Assembly (NCBI RefSeq): GCF_014905555.1
Contig: NZ_BNGS01000003.1
Span: 620,001 to 684,000, forward strand
Direction of reading: 5' to 3'
DNA length: 64,000 bases
Source: Streptomyces sp. Y2F8-2
Lineage (GTDB): Bacteria > Actinomycetota > Actinomycetes > Streptomycetales > Streptomycetaceae
Shown here piece after piece: positions 42,933-50,992 of the stretch. The position numbers were made by a program, and so were the translations under genes. A model generated the notes under the pieces. It was not told the DNA's origin. It saw only the letters and a list, made by a program, of their open reading frames with translations, and made no database searches. How positions within the stretch are numbered: position 1 is the stretch's first letter; each line of letters starts with the position of its first letter.

Positions 42933-43325
42933 GGTGCTGCCTCTTCTGTGTGGGCGGCGCGAGGCGAGCGCGGGGGTCGTGACCGTGCCGGATGACGTCG
43001 GCCTGCTTGGGGGACGGGCCTGTGGCACGGGACCACGCCGACGCTCCAGCGCTCGTACCGCTGAGGGTCCCTCCGAACGCGTACGCCAGGTGCCGTACGC
43101 CCGAGGAGGGCTGTCGGGTCGGAGCCGATCGGGCCACCGACCGGGCATCCTCATACATGCGGCCCGTCGAGATACGTCGTCTCCATAGACGTACGCACTC
43201 AGCAGGCGCATTACCACCATACCCCGGAATCGCGCACTCGCGGTGGCCGATTCGGTCACGTAGCCGTCATCACACTGATTGACCAGGGACTTCCAGGCGG
43301 CGGTGAGCGGGCTATTGTGCGCTTC
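42933..43325. other. 393-bp region between divergent helicase and ferritin-like genes
   Basis: Holds a long 5' region for the helicase transcript, with an in-frame but unsupported open stretch (back to an ATG pair near 43220) and a GGGGTATGGTGGTAATGC segment on the reverse strand. No tRNA, riboswitch or convincing small gene is seen. Confidence 0.4.
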
Positions 43326-44072
43326 ATGACGACGCCTGACAACGCCCCCGACAGCCCCGAGGCCCCCGCCGGACCCACCGGAGTGGCCGCCCAGGACTGG
43401 GCGACCGCCTCCGCCGACCCGCAGTACCGTGCCGCGATCGTGGACCTGCTGGGCGCGCTCGCGTACGGGGAGCTGGCGGCGTTCGAGCGGCTCGCGGAGG
43501 ACGCGAAGCTCGCGCCCACGCTGACGGACAAGGCGGAACTGGCGAAGATGGCGTCCGCCGAGTTCCACCACTTCGAGCGGATCCGGGACCGGCTGAAGGA
43601 GATCGGGGCCGAGCCCACGGAGGCGATGGAGCCGTTCGTGGCGGCGTACGACAGCTTCCACAGGCAGACGGCGCCCTCCGACTGGCTGGAGGGGCTCGTC
43701 AAGGCGTATGTGGGCGACTCGATCGCCAGTGACTTCTACCGGGAGGTCGCGGCCCGCCTCGACACCGACACGCGCGAACTCGTCCTGGCCGTCCTCGACG
43801 ACACCGGGCACGCCGACTTCGCGGTGGAGAAGGTGCGCGCCGCGATCGACGCCGAGCCGCGCGTGGGCGGCCGGCTCGCCCTGTGGGCACGGCGGCTGAT
43901 GGGCGAGGCGCTGTCGCAGTCCCAGCGGGTGGTGGCCGACCGGGACGCGCTGTCCACCATGCTGGTGGGCGGTGTGGCGGACGGCTTCGACCTCGCGGAG
44001 GTCGGCAGGATGTTCTCCCGGATCACGGAGGCCCACACGAAGCGGATGGCGGCGCTGGGGCTGGCTGCCTGA
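43326..44072 (+). CDS. ferritin-like domain protein
   Basis: A 248-residue all-helical protein with a ferritin-like/MiaE-related four-helix arrangement: YGELAAFERLAEDAKLA, MASAEFHHFERIRDRLKEIG (ExxxH pair), VGDSIASDFYREVAARLD and DDTGHADFAVEKV (second carboxylate-His pair). These give a plausible di-iron site. It corresponds to the actinobacterial hydroxylase-like family beside RhlE in mycobacteria (Rv3210c). ATG 43326 is preferred over GTG 43317. Whether it modifies tRNA or acts as an oxidase is unknown. Confidence 0.82.
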   Translation: MTTPDNAPDSPEAPAGPTGVAAQDWATASADPQYRAAIVDLLGALAYGELAAFERLAEDAKLAPTLTDKAELAKMASAEFHHFERIRDRLKEIGAEPTEAMEPFVAAYDSFHRQTAPSDWLEGLVKAYVGDSIASDFYREVAARLDTDTRELVLAVLDDTGHADFAVEKVRAAIDAEPRVGGRLALWARRLMGEALSQSQRVVADRDALSTMLVGGVADGFDLAEVGRMFSRITEAHTKRMAALGLAA

Positions 44073-44242
44073 AGCCGCCGACCGCCGGGGTGCCCCGGGC
44101 CGAGCCCGCTGTGTGTCCGGCCGTCACCGCACGCGTCGGCGACGGTCGGCCGTACGGCGCGCGCCACGCGCCCCCTCACCACAGGTGCCCCGGCCGTCGC
44201 CGTCTGCGGCGGCCGGCTTCGGGTCGGCCCCGGCGGCGGCCC

Positions 44243-44512
44243 TCAGGCCGTCGCCGAGCGGCGGCGAAATCTTTCCGCGGGCCTCACCAGCAGGGACAGT
44301 GACGCCGCCGAGACCACCAGCGCCCCGGCCAGGATCACCACGAGACCCGCCGGGCCCAGCGCGCTGTGGGTGAGGAACGCCCCGAAGAGCGCCCCCACCG
44401 CACCCGTCGACAGCACCAGGACACGGCTGGGCAGACGGTGCGGCAGCCGGCGTGCGGCCACCCATGCCAGGGCGAGCCCGAGGACGGCGGAGCCGAGCGC
44501 TTCCAAGAGCAT
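44243..44512 (-). CDS. small membrane protein, 89 aa
   Basis: The ATG at 44512 is preceded by GGGAGGG. The product has three hydrophobic segments: MLLEALGSAVLGLALAWVAA, VLVLSTGAVGALFGAFLTHS and GLVVILAGALVVSAASLSLL, with a basic C-terminus (RPAERFRRRSATA). It is a compact three-TM protein of unknown function, in the same direction as the DUF3107 and TetR genes but separated from them by a terminator. Confidence 0.75.
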   Translation of the reverse strand: MLLEALGSAVLGLALAWVAARRLPHRLPSRVLVLSTGAVGALFGAFLTHSALGPAGLVVILAGALVVSAASLSLLVRPAERFRRRSATA

Positions 44513-44650
44513 GACGAGGTCCCTCCCGCACGGCTGCTGCCTGGGCAAATCGGTCGTAGCCGGTATTACCCGCGGTGCGCGGAACACAATCATCCGCTGT
44601 GGGCCAGATGTGCTCCGTCTGAGTGTTTCCCGAGCGGCACGCTCCCCGGT

Positions 44651-44698
44651 CAGCGGAAGGGGCCCGGCGGTACACCGACCGCCGGGCCCCTTCCGCTG
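44651..44698 (-). terminator. terminator of DUF3107 gene, 21-bp perfect stem
   Basis: Arms 44651-44671 and 44678-44698 are exact complements around an ACACCG loop, directly downstream of the DUF3107 stop. Confidence 0.87.
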
Positions 44699-44710
44699 CT
44701 CCGTCCGGAA

Positions 44711-44938
44711 CTACAGCGCGCCGAAACCCACCTTGCGCGGGGTGGGCTCGCCGATCTCCACGTAGGCGAGACGCTCGGTCGGGACCAGGACCTTGCGGCC
44801 GTGCTCGTCCACAAGGGACAGCAGCTGCGACTTGCCGGCCAGCGCCTCGGACACGACGCGCTCGACCTCCTCGGCACTCTGCCCGCTCTCCAGAACGATC
44901 TCGCGGGGCGCGTGCTGCACGCCGATCTTGACCTCCAC
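44711..44938 (-). CDS. DUF3107 family protein
   Basis: A 75-residue protein beginning MEVKIGVQHAPREIVLESGQ, then a helix (SAEEVERVVSEALAG) and a beta-rich end (VLVPTERLAYVEIGEPTPRKVGFG). It is the counterpart of the small mycobacterial protein Rv3208A (TB9.4) that sits beside the same TetR gene. GTG 44938 with GGAGGGAC upstream. Cytosolic; function unknown. Own terminator downstream. Confidence 0.88.
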   Translation of the reverse strand: MEVKIGVQHAPREIVLESGQSAEEVERVVSEALAGKSQLLSLVDEHGRKVLVPTERLAYVEIGEPTPRKVGFGAL

Positions 44939-45065
44939 GGCTTTGTCCCTCCGACGGTCAGTGATGTGCGCGGCCGTCCGCGCCGTACCAGCACACATTA
45001 GCCCGGTGAGGGGACGTACACGCTCCGCTCCGGCACGCCAGGAGCGAACACCCGCCGGGAACAAA

Positions 45066-45115
45066 ACAGCCGTACGGCCCCGCCCGGTGGTGTCCGGACG
45101 GGGCCGTACGGCTGT
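45066..45115 (-). terminator. terminator of tetR-type gene
   Basis: Perfect 17-bp stem ACAGCCGTACGGCCCCG / CGGGGCCGTACGGCTGT (45066-45082 and 45099-45115). Read on the reverse strand it is followed by TGTTTTGTTCC, a partial T tract. Confidence 0.85.
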
Positions 45116-45133
45116 CGATCGGTGCCCGAGGGG

Positions 45134-45778
45134 TCAGTGGTGCTGTTCGCTCCCGTGCAGCGGGAAGCCCGCGATGCCCCGCCACGCCAGCGAGGTCAGC
45201 AGCTGCACCGCCTGCTCGCGCGGCACGCTGCGGTCGCTGTGCAGCCAGGAGCGCGCCACCACCTGGGCCAGGCCGCCGAGCCCCGAGGCCAGCAGCATCG
45301 ACTCGGCCCGCGACAGGCCGGTGTCCTCGGCGATCACGTCGCAGATGGCCTCCGCGCATTCGTTCGCGACCTTGTCGACGCGCTCGCGCACGGCGGGCTC
45401 GTTCGTCAGGTCGGACTCGAACACCAGCCGGAAGGCACCGCCGTCGTCCTCCACGTACGCGAAGTACGCGTCCATCGTGGCCCGTACGCGCTGCTTGTTG
45501 TCGGTCGTCGACGCCAGCGCGTTCCGCACGGCCTGCAGCAGGGCCTCGCAGTGCTGGTCCAGCAGGGCCAGATAGAGGTCGAGCTTGCCCGGGAAGTGCT
45601 GGTAGAGCACCGGCTTGCTGACGCCGGCGCGGTCGGCGATGTCGTCCATCGCGGCCGCGTGGTAGCCCTGCGCCACGAAGACTTCCTGCGCGGCGCCCAG
45701 CAGCTGGTTCCGTCGGGCACGGCGCGGCAGGCGCGTGCCCCGCGGGCGTGCCGCCTCTGTCTGCTCGATGGCTGTCAC
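45134..45778 (-). CDS. TetR family transcriptional regulator
   Basis: A 214-residue regulator: N-terminal helix-turn-helix RRNQLLGAAQEVFVAQGYHAAAMDDIADRAGVSKPVLYQHFPGKLDLYLALL, then a helical ligand domain with DAYFAYVEDDGGAFRLVFESDLTNEP and a C-terminal dimerisation helix pair. GTG 45778 has GGGAGG just upstream; ATG 45802 is an alternative. The homologous gene in mycobacteria (Rv3208) flanks the same DUF3107 gene. No repressor site is evident, but TTTCGGTAACC (45828-45840) upstream could be autoregulatory. Confidence 0.88.
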   Translation of the reverse strand: MTAIEQTEAARPRGTRLPRRARRNQLLGAAQEVFVAQGYHAAAMDDIADRAGVSKPVLYQHFPGKLDLYLALLDQHCEALLQAVRNALASTTDNKQRVRATMDAYFAYVEDDGGAFRLVFESDLTNEPAVRERVDKVANECAEAICDVIAEDTGLSRAESMLLASGLGGLAQVVARSWLHSDRSVPREQAVQLLTSLAWRGIAGFPLHGSEQHH

Positions 45779-46038
45779 GCCGCCTCCCAAAATCGTCCAC
45801 ATGCGGTGTGCGCCGCGCCGCCATCGTACTTTTCGGTAACCCTGCTGTGCGCGGTGCGAACGCAGAATTTCACGGACCGGACGGTGGCGAAAGCCGTGCG
45901 GAACGCGCCATACACGGGCAGGGAGGGCGAACGAACGCCCCCGGCCCGCGTGACGGCTCGCGACTGCTCACCGTACGTACTCGCTCCGTCGCCGGGCGTG
46001 GTCGTCGTACCTCACCGATCTGGCGACCCTCCGGGCGC

Positions 46039-46260
46039 TCACCGGTAGTCGTCCTCGTCGAGGGCGACGATGCGCGCCTGCTCCGCGAGGTCCGCCTCGT
46101 TGGCGCGCAGGATGTCGTCCCCGGTCGGGGTCTCGTCCCGCTCGGGGGTCAGTTCGGCGTGCTGTTCGGCGGCGTCGTTCTCCGGGGCCTCCACGTCGAG
46201 TTCGGCGGCGTCGTTCGCCTCGTCCTCGAACGTCTCGGGATCAGTGGGGTCTACGGCCAT
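46039..46260 (-). CDS. small acidic protein, 73 aa
   Basis: ATG 46260 follows GGAAGGGAG. The product is extremely acidic (AVDPTDPETFEDEANDAAEL, DVEAPENDAAEQHAELTPER) with a C-terminal DDILRANEADLAEQARIVALDEDDYR helix. No membrane segment or Cys. It resembles highly acidic conserved streptomycete hypotheticals. It lies divergent from the hydrolase gene at 46506. Confidence 0.75.
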   Translation of the reverse strand: MAVDPTDPETFEDEANDAAELDVEAPENDAAEQHAELTPERDETPTGDDILRANEADLAEQARIVALDEDDYR

Positions 46261-46493
46261 GATGGGCTCCCTTCCTAGAACTCCTGGAACTTCTGGAACG
46301 TCCCTGAAGAGGCGGGGTCCATGTGCGGGTGCCCTGCTACGAGCCTAGGAGACACGGGAACCGGACGCTATGTGTGGTGAGAGGCTTCGCGTGCGGCACG
46401 GAACGCTTCACGCAGGGCCCGCCCGACCTGATGCGATGGGCGGACCCCGGCCGTTGTGACAGCGAACACACGAACCACTACGTGATCGTCTCG

Positions 46494-46505
46494 TAACATT
46501 GCCGC
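46494..46505 (+). promoter_or_regulatory. putative -10 for a leaderless hydrolase transcript
   Basis: TAACAT at 46494-46499 is 6 nt before the ATG at 46506, and there is no Shine-Dalgarno. Predicted transcription starts on the start codon. Confidence 0.45.
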
Positions 46506-47615
46506 ATGTCTCCGACCGAGTTGCCGTCCGTCGCGGCCGCCAATGTTCTCCCGAAGGTGGCACCCGTCAGGGTCGAGGAAGGCGAGCGGCTCAGGTCGGT
46601 GGCGCTGCCCGGGATCACGCTGACGGTGCGGTCGAGACCACCGCGGCACGAGGGGCTGCCGCCCGCGCTGTACGTCCACGGGCTCGGGGGTTCCTCCCAG
46701 AACTGGTCGGCGCTGATGGCGCTGCTCGACGGGCACGTCGACGGCGAGGCCGTCGATCTGCCGGGCTTCGGCGACTCGCCGCCGCCGGACGACGGCAACT
46801 ACTCCGTCACCGGGCACGCGCGCGCGGTCATCCGCTATCTCGACGCGGCCGGACGCGGTCCCGTGCACCTGTTCGGCAACTCGATGGGCGGGGCCGTCGC
46901 CACGCGCGTGGCGGCCGTCCGCCCCGATCTCGTGCGCACGCTCACGCTCGTCTCGCCCGCGCTCCCCGAGATCCTCATCCAGCGGGGCGCCGTCCCGACG
47001 GGCCTGCTCGCGCTGCCCGGAGTCGCCGCCCTGTTCACCCGGTACACCAAGGAGTGGACGGCCGAACAGCGCGTCTGCGGGGTCATGGCGCTGTGCTACG
47101 GCGACCCCGGACGGGTCACGCCGGAGGGCTTCCGCAACGCGGTGGAGGAGATGGAGCGGCGGCTGAGGCTGCCCTACTTCTGGGACGCGATGGCGCGCTC
47201 GGCACGCGGCATCGTGAACGCCTACACGCTGGGCGGACAGCACGGGCTGTGGCGCCAGGCGGAGCGGGTCCTCGCCCCGACGCTGCTCGTCTACGGCGGC
47301 CGGGACCAGCTGGTGTCGTTCCGCATGGCCCAGCGCGCGGCCCGCGCCTTCCGCGACTCCCGCCTGCTGACCCTGCCCGAGGCGGGGCATGTCGCGATGA
47401 TGGAGTACCCGGACGTGGTGGCTGCGGCGATCCGCCAGCTCCTCACGGACACGGGCGAGTCGGGCGCGGGCTCGGCGAGCGGGGGCACGGCGGCGACGGG
47501 CGGGATGTCCACCGGGACCTCCACGCAGGGCGCCGGGACCTCCACGCAGGACACCGTGACCTCCCTGCAGGACGCGGCGAGCGACGACACCGGCACGGCG
47601 GACACGAGGAGCTGA
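46506..47615 (+). CDS. alpha/beta hydrolase with disordered C-terminal tail
   Basis: A 369-residue protein. The alpha/beta-hydrolase domain (residues of about 45-315) has YVHGLGGSSQNW (oxyanion), nucleophile elbow FGNSMGGAVA, acid in LLVYGGRDQLVSF and His in LPEAGHVAMMEYP. The last 50 residues are a Gly/Ser/Thr/Gln-rich repeat region (GTSTQ repeats). Cytosolic hydrolase or lipase-like. Eight bases separate it from the DUF3152 gene in the same direction, suggesting an operon. Confidence 0.87.
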   Translation: MSPTELPSVAAANVLPKVAPVRVEEGERLRSVALPGITLTVRSRPPRHEGLPPALYVHGLGGSSQNWSALMALLDGHVDGEAVDLPGFGDSPPPDDGNYSVTGHARAVIRYLDAAGRGPVHLFGNSMGGAVATRVAAVRPDLVRTLTLVSPALPEILIQRGAVPTGLLALPGVAALFTRYTKEWTAEQRVCGVMALCYGDPGRVTPEGFRNAVEEMERRLRLPYFWDAMARSARGIVNAYTLGGQHGLWRQAERVLAPTLLVYGGRDQLVSFRMAQRAARAFRDSRLLTLPEAGHVAMMEYPDVVAAAIRQLLTDTGESGAGSASGGTAATGGMSTGTSTQGAGTSTQDTVTSLQDAASDDTGTADTRS

Positions 47616-47623
47616 GACGCGGC

Positions 47624-48946
47624 GTGGGACGACACAGCCGCAAGGGGCGGGACGACAGGGCGAACGGTGACACGGAGGTGGTGCCGGGCATATCCGCGGC
47701 GGAGGGTTCGCCGCGGGGTGCGGCGGTCGGCGGCGCGCGTCGTACGGCCGACGGGACGCCCGCCCGAGGCGTCCCGCGGTTCGCCGACGGCACCCCCGCA
47801 CATGGCGTGCCCCGCCTTCCCGACGGTGCCCTTCAGGCCCGCGGCGATCACCCGGAGCACCGCGAAGGCGGCGGCGCCTGGGGTGACTTCACGGTCGGCA
47901 CGGTCCAGGACGTACCGGGCCGAGGTGCCGTGCCCCGTATCCCGCGGCAGCGGTCGCAGCCCGGCCCCCGTCAGGAGTACCTCGACGCCTTCGACGAGGG
48001 CGACGACGTCTTCACGCCGCGTCGCACCGTTCGCGCCCCGCACGCACCCCTCACCGACGAACGCCACCCCGGCGCGCAGACCGAGGAGACCGGCGCGCAA
48101 GCCGAGGAGGTGCCCACCGGGACCGGTGAGGCCGCACGCGGCAGGGGCGGCAGGGGTCGTTCCTACGCCGGGATCGTGGCCGCCGCCGTGACCACCGTGA
48201 TCGCGGTCGTCGTCGCCGGCCAGTTCCTCGCCGGACAGCACCGCGCCGCCGCACCGTCCCGGACCGCCACCGGCCAGGCCCGCGGCACCTCCGGCCCGGT
48301 CACCGGCGCCGAGCCCACCGCCTCCGTCTCGCCCGGCGCGACGCCGCTGACGTACGAGCAGGCGATGGACAGGACGTACCCGCTCAGCGCCACGCTGAAG
48401 GGACCCGGGACGTTCTCCGCGGTCCCCGGCGCCGCCAAGGCGCCCGGCACCGGACGGAAGTACACCTACCGCGTGGACGTCGAGAACGGCCTCGGTCTGG
48501 ACGGCGAACTCTTCGCCCAGGCAGTGCAGAAGACCCTGAACGACGACCGGAGCTGGGCGCACAACGGCGCCCGTACCTTCGAGCGCATCCACTCCGGCAA
48601 GCCCGACTTCGTGATCACGCTCGCCAGCCCCGGCACCACCGCCGCCTGGTGCGCGAAGTCGGGTCTCGACACCACGGAGGACAACGTCTCCTGCGACTCC
48701 GCCTCCACCGAGCGCGTGATGATCAACGCCTATCGCTGGGCGCAGGGCTCGACGACCTACGGTGACGAAATTCACGCCTACCGTCAGATGCTGATCAACC
48801 ACGAGGTCGGCCACCGCCTCGGCTACGGCCATGTGACCTGCGACAAGAACGGCGAGCTCGCCCCGGTCATGCAGCAGCAGACCAAGTTCCTCGACCACGA
48901 CGGAATCCACTGCCTTCCCAATCCCTGGCCGTATCCCGGGAGTTGA
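47624..48946 (+). CDS. DUF3152 zincin-like membrane protein
   Basis: A 440-residue protein starting at GTG 47624 (MGRHSRKGRDDRANGDTE). The first 185 residues are cytoplasmic and basic/Gly-rich with a short repeat DGTPARGVPRFADGTPAHGV; a TM helix (GIVAAAVTTVIAVVVAGQFL) follows. The extracytoplasmic DUF3152 domain carries HEVGHRLGYGH, an HExxHxxxxxH metalloprotease signature, with Cys residues that could form disulfides (WCAKSGLD, VSCDSAS, VTCDKNG, IHCLPN). The mycobacterial counterpart is Rv3207c. A zinc protease function is inferred from the motif. Confidence 0.83.
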   Translation: MGRHSRKGRDDRANGDTEVVPGISAAEGSPRGAAVGGARRTADGTPARGVPRFADGTPAHGVPRLPDGALQARGDHPEHREGGGAWGDFTVGTVQDVPGRGAVPRIPRQRSQPGPRQEYLDAFDEGDDVFTPRRTVRAPHAPLTDERHPGAQTEETGAQAEEVPTGTGEAARGRGGRGRSYAGIVAAAVTTVIAVVVAGQFLAGQHRAAAPSRTATGQARGTSGPVTGAEPTASVSPGATPLTYEQAMDRTYPLSATLKGPGTFSAVPGAAKAPGTGRKYTYRVDVENGLGLDGELFAQAVQKTLNDDRSWAHNGARTFERIHSGKPDFVITLASPGTTAAWCAKSGLDTTEDNVSCDSASTERVMINAYRWAQGSTTYGDEIHAYRQMLINHEVGHRLGYGHVTCDKNGELAPVMQQQTKFLDHDGIHCLPNPWPYPGS

Positions 48947-48966
48947 CGGTGGCAGCTCTCGTCACA

Positions 48967-48995
48967 TTGACACGCGCTGAAAGTTCGTTCATATT
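48967..48995 (+). promoter_or_regulatory. consensus promoter of the peptide-ABC operon
   Basis: TTGACA (48967-48972), 17-bp spacer, CATATT (48990-48995), then 7 nt to the A of an ATG at 49003. It is the best-matching promoter seen in the window and predicts a leaderless transcript. Confidence 0.6.
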
Positions 48996-49002
48996 GCTGC
49001 CC

Positions 49003-49095
49003 ATGTCGCCCCGTCACGCCTCCCGTCGCGCCGCCATCGAGCTGGCGCTCATCGGCGTGACCGCGCTCTGCGTGGCCGACATCCACTGTCGCTGA
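49003..49095 (+). CDS. putative leader peptide, 30 aa, Cys-containing
   Basis: ATG at 49003 begins exactly where transcription from the consensus promoter should start, without a Shine-Dalgarno. The 30-residue product MSPRHASRRAAIELALIGV followed by TALCVADIHCR has a basic N-terminus, a hydrophobic middle and a Cys...His-Cys-Arg end. It resembles the short streptomycete leader peptides upstream of sulfur and transport genes. It lies 180 bp upstream of the ABC substrate-binding gene, with hairpins in between. Likely attenuation by cysteine (or Arg) supply. Confidence 0.5.
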   Translation: MSPRHASRRAAIELALIGVTALCVADIHCR

Positions 49096-49233
49096 CGCCC
49101 GCCTCAGGCGTTCGCGTCGCGATTTCCCCTCTCTTCCGTGACCCGTCGGCATGCGCCGACCGGTTCGCGTTTTCTCGACGACCCGGCGCCGAGGCAGACG
49201 TCTGCCCAGATCTGTCTCACATTTCCGCTAATC

Positions 49234-49252
49234 CGTCTCGTCATGCGAGACG
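49234..49252 (+). promoter_or_regulatory. hairpins in the leader-to-transporter interval
   Basis: CGTCTCG-TCATG-CGAGACG (49234-49252) lies just before the ribosome site of the transporter gene. Upstream are GTCGGC-ATGC-GCCGAC near 49145-49160 and GGCAGACGTCTGCC near 49194. They could form an alternative-structure attenuator. Confidence 0.4.
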
Positions 49253-49275
49253 AATCCCGAGAGGTCGTCATTCCG

Positions 49276-50988
49276 ATGCGTCAACCGTCCGTCACAGCGC
49301 GCCGTGTGGCAGCGGCATCCGTCAGCCTGGTCGTGGCAGCGGGCGCCGCCGCCTGCGGGCCGAAGGACAACGGTGTCAAGGCTTCCGGTGGCGACTCCAC
49401 GCCGCACAAGGGCGGCACGCTGACCGTCCTGAACTCCGATCCGCAGGAGGACTTCGACCCGGCCCGCCTGTACACCTCCGGCGGCGGCAACGTCCCCTCC
49501 CTCGTCTTCCGCACGCTCACCACGCGCAACCGCGCGAACGGCGCCGCCGGGGCCAAGGTCGTCCCGGACCTCGCCACCGACACCGGGCGCCCGAGCAAGG
49601 ACGCGACCGTGTGGACGTACACCCTGAAGACGGGCCTGAAGTACGAGGACGGCACGCCGATCACTTCAGCCGACATCAAGTACGGCATCGAGCGCTCCTT
49701 CGCCCCCGAACTCTCCGGCGGCGCCCCCTACCTGAGGGACTGGCTGGTCGGCGCGGCGGACTACCAGGGCCCGTACAAGGACAAGAAGGGCCTCGACGCG
49801 ATCGAGACCCCGGACAGCCGGACCATCGTCTTCCACCTGAACAAGCCCGAGGGCGAGTTCCCGTACCTGGCCACCCAGACCCAGTTCACGCCCGTCCCGA
49901 AGGCCAAGGACACCGGTACGAAGTACGAGGAGCACCCGGTCTCCTCCGGCCCGTACAAGGTCGTCCAGAACCAGAACGACGGCGAGCGGCTCATCCTGGA
50001 GCGCAACACGCACTGGTCGGGTGACGACCAGCGCAAGGCCTACCCGGACAGGATCGACGTACGCTCCGGGTTCGACTCCTCGGTGATCAACCAGCGACTG
50101 TCCGCGTCCCAGGGCGCGGACGCCGCCGCGGTCACCACGGACACCAACCTCGGCCCGGCCGAACTCGCCAAGGTGACGGGCGACAAGGAGCTGGCCGCCC
50201 GCGTCGGCACCGGCCACTTCGGCTACACGAACTACATCGCGTTCAACCCGGCCGTCAAGCCGTTCGACAACGTCAAGGTGCGGCAGGCGATCTCGTACGC
50301 CATCGACCGGTCGTCCGTCATCAACGCGGCGGGCGGCTCCTCGCTGGCCGAGCCCGCCACCACCTTCCTTCCCGACCAGAAGTCCTTCGGCTACACGCCG
50401 TACGACCTCTTCCCGGCGGGGGCGACCGGCAACCCGGCCAAGGCCAAGGAGCTGCTGAAGGAGGCCGGTTACGCGAACGGACTCACGATCACCCTCACGC
50501 ATTCCAACGACAAGAACTTCGAGACCAGCCCGGAGATCGCGACCGCCGTCCAGGACGCCCTGAAGAAGGCCGGTATCACCGTCAAGCTGCAGGGTCTGGA
50601 GAACAACGACTACAAGGACAAGATCCACAGCGTCAAGACGGAGCCCGGCCTCTTCCTGGCCCACTGGGGCGCCGACTGGCCCTCCGGCGGTCCCTTCCTG
50701 GCCCCGATCTTCGACGGCCGGCAGATCGTCAAGAACGGCGCGAACTTCAACACCGGCCTGCTGAACGACACGTCCGTCAAGGCCGAGATCGACGCGATCA
50801 ACAAGTTGACGGATCTCGACGCGGCCGCGAAGCGCTGGGGCGCACTGGACAAGAAGATCGGCGAGCAGGCCCTGGTCGTGCCGCTGTTCCACCCGGTCTA
50901 CAAGCGCCTGTACGGCAAGGACGTCAAGAACATCGTGATCAGTGACTGGACCGGTGTTCTGGACATCTCGCAGGTAGCGGTGAAGTAG
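49276..50988 (+). CDS. peptide ABC transporter substrate-binding lipoprotein
   Basis: A 570-residue SBP_bac_5 (OppA/DppA) protein. The signal peptide MRQPSVTARRVAAASVSLVV...AAACG ends in a lipobox Cys. Family features are GTLTVLNSDPQEDFDPARLY, TYTLKTGLKYEDGTPITSADIKYGIERSF and FNPAVKPFDNVKVRQAISYAIDRSSV. It is membrane-anchored outside the cytoplasm and delivers oligopeptides, dipeptides or related ligands to the permeases encoded next. ATG 49276 is supported by the signal-peptide frame; an ATG at 49243 lies upstream. It is first of a four-gene operon. Confidence 0.9.
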   Translation: MRQPSVTARRVAAASVSLVVAAGAAACGPKDNGVKASGGDSTPHKGGTLTVLNSDPQEDFDPARLYTSGGGNVPSLVFRTLTTRNRANGAAGAKVVPDLATDTGRPSKDATVWTYTLKTGLKYEDGTPITSADIKYGIERSFAPELSGGAPYLRDWLVGAADYQGPYKDKKGLDAIETPDSRTIVFHLNKPEGEFPYLATQTQFTPVPKAKDTGTKYEEHPVSSGPYKVVQNQNDGERLILERNTHWSGDDQRKAYPDRIDVRSGFDSSVINQRLSASQGADAAAVTTDTNLGPAELAKVTGDKELAARVGTGHFGYTNYIAFNPAVKPFDNVKVRQAISYAIDRSSVINAAGGSSLAEPATTFLPDQKSFGYTPYDLFPAGATGNPAKAKELLKEAGYANGLTITLTHSNDKNFETSPEIATAVQDALKKAGITVKLQGLENNDYKDKIHSVKTEPGLFLAHWGADWPSGGPFLAPIFDGRQIVKNGANFNTGLLNDTSVKAEIDAINKLTDLDAAAKRWGALDKKIGEQALVVPLFHPVYKRLYGKDVKNIVISDWTGVLDISQVAVK

Positions 50989-50992
50989 CGCC

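Noticed and set aside
40395..42995. Forward-strand open frame opposite the DEAD-box helicase
   Set aside because: Antisense shadow with no family features; the helicase motifs fix the coding strand.
43100..43230. In-frame ATG pair that would extend the helicase by about 100 residues
   Set aside because: No ribosome site and a low-complexity Arg-rich extension; the CTG start with the Q-motif context is better.
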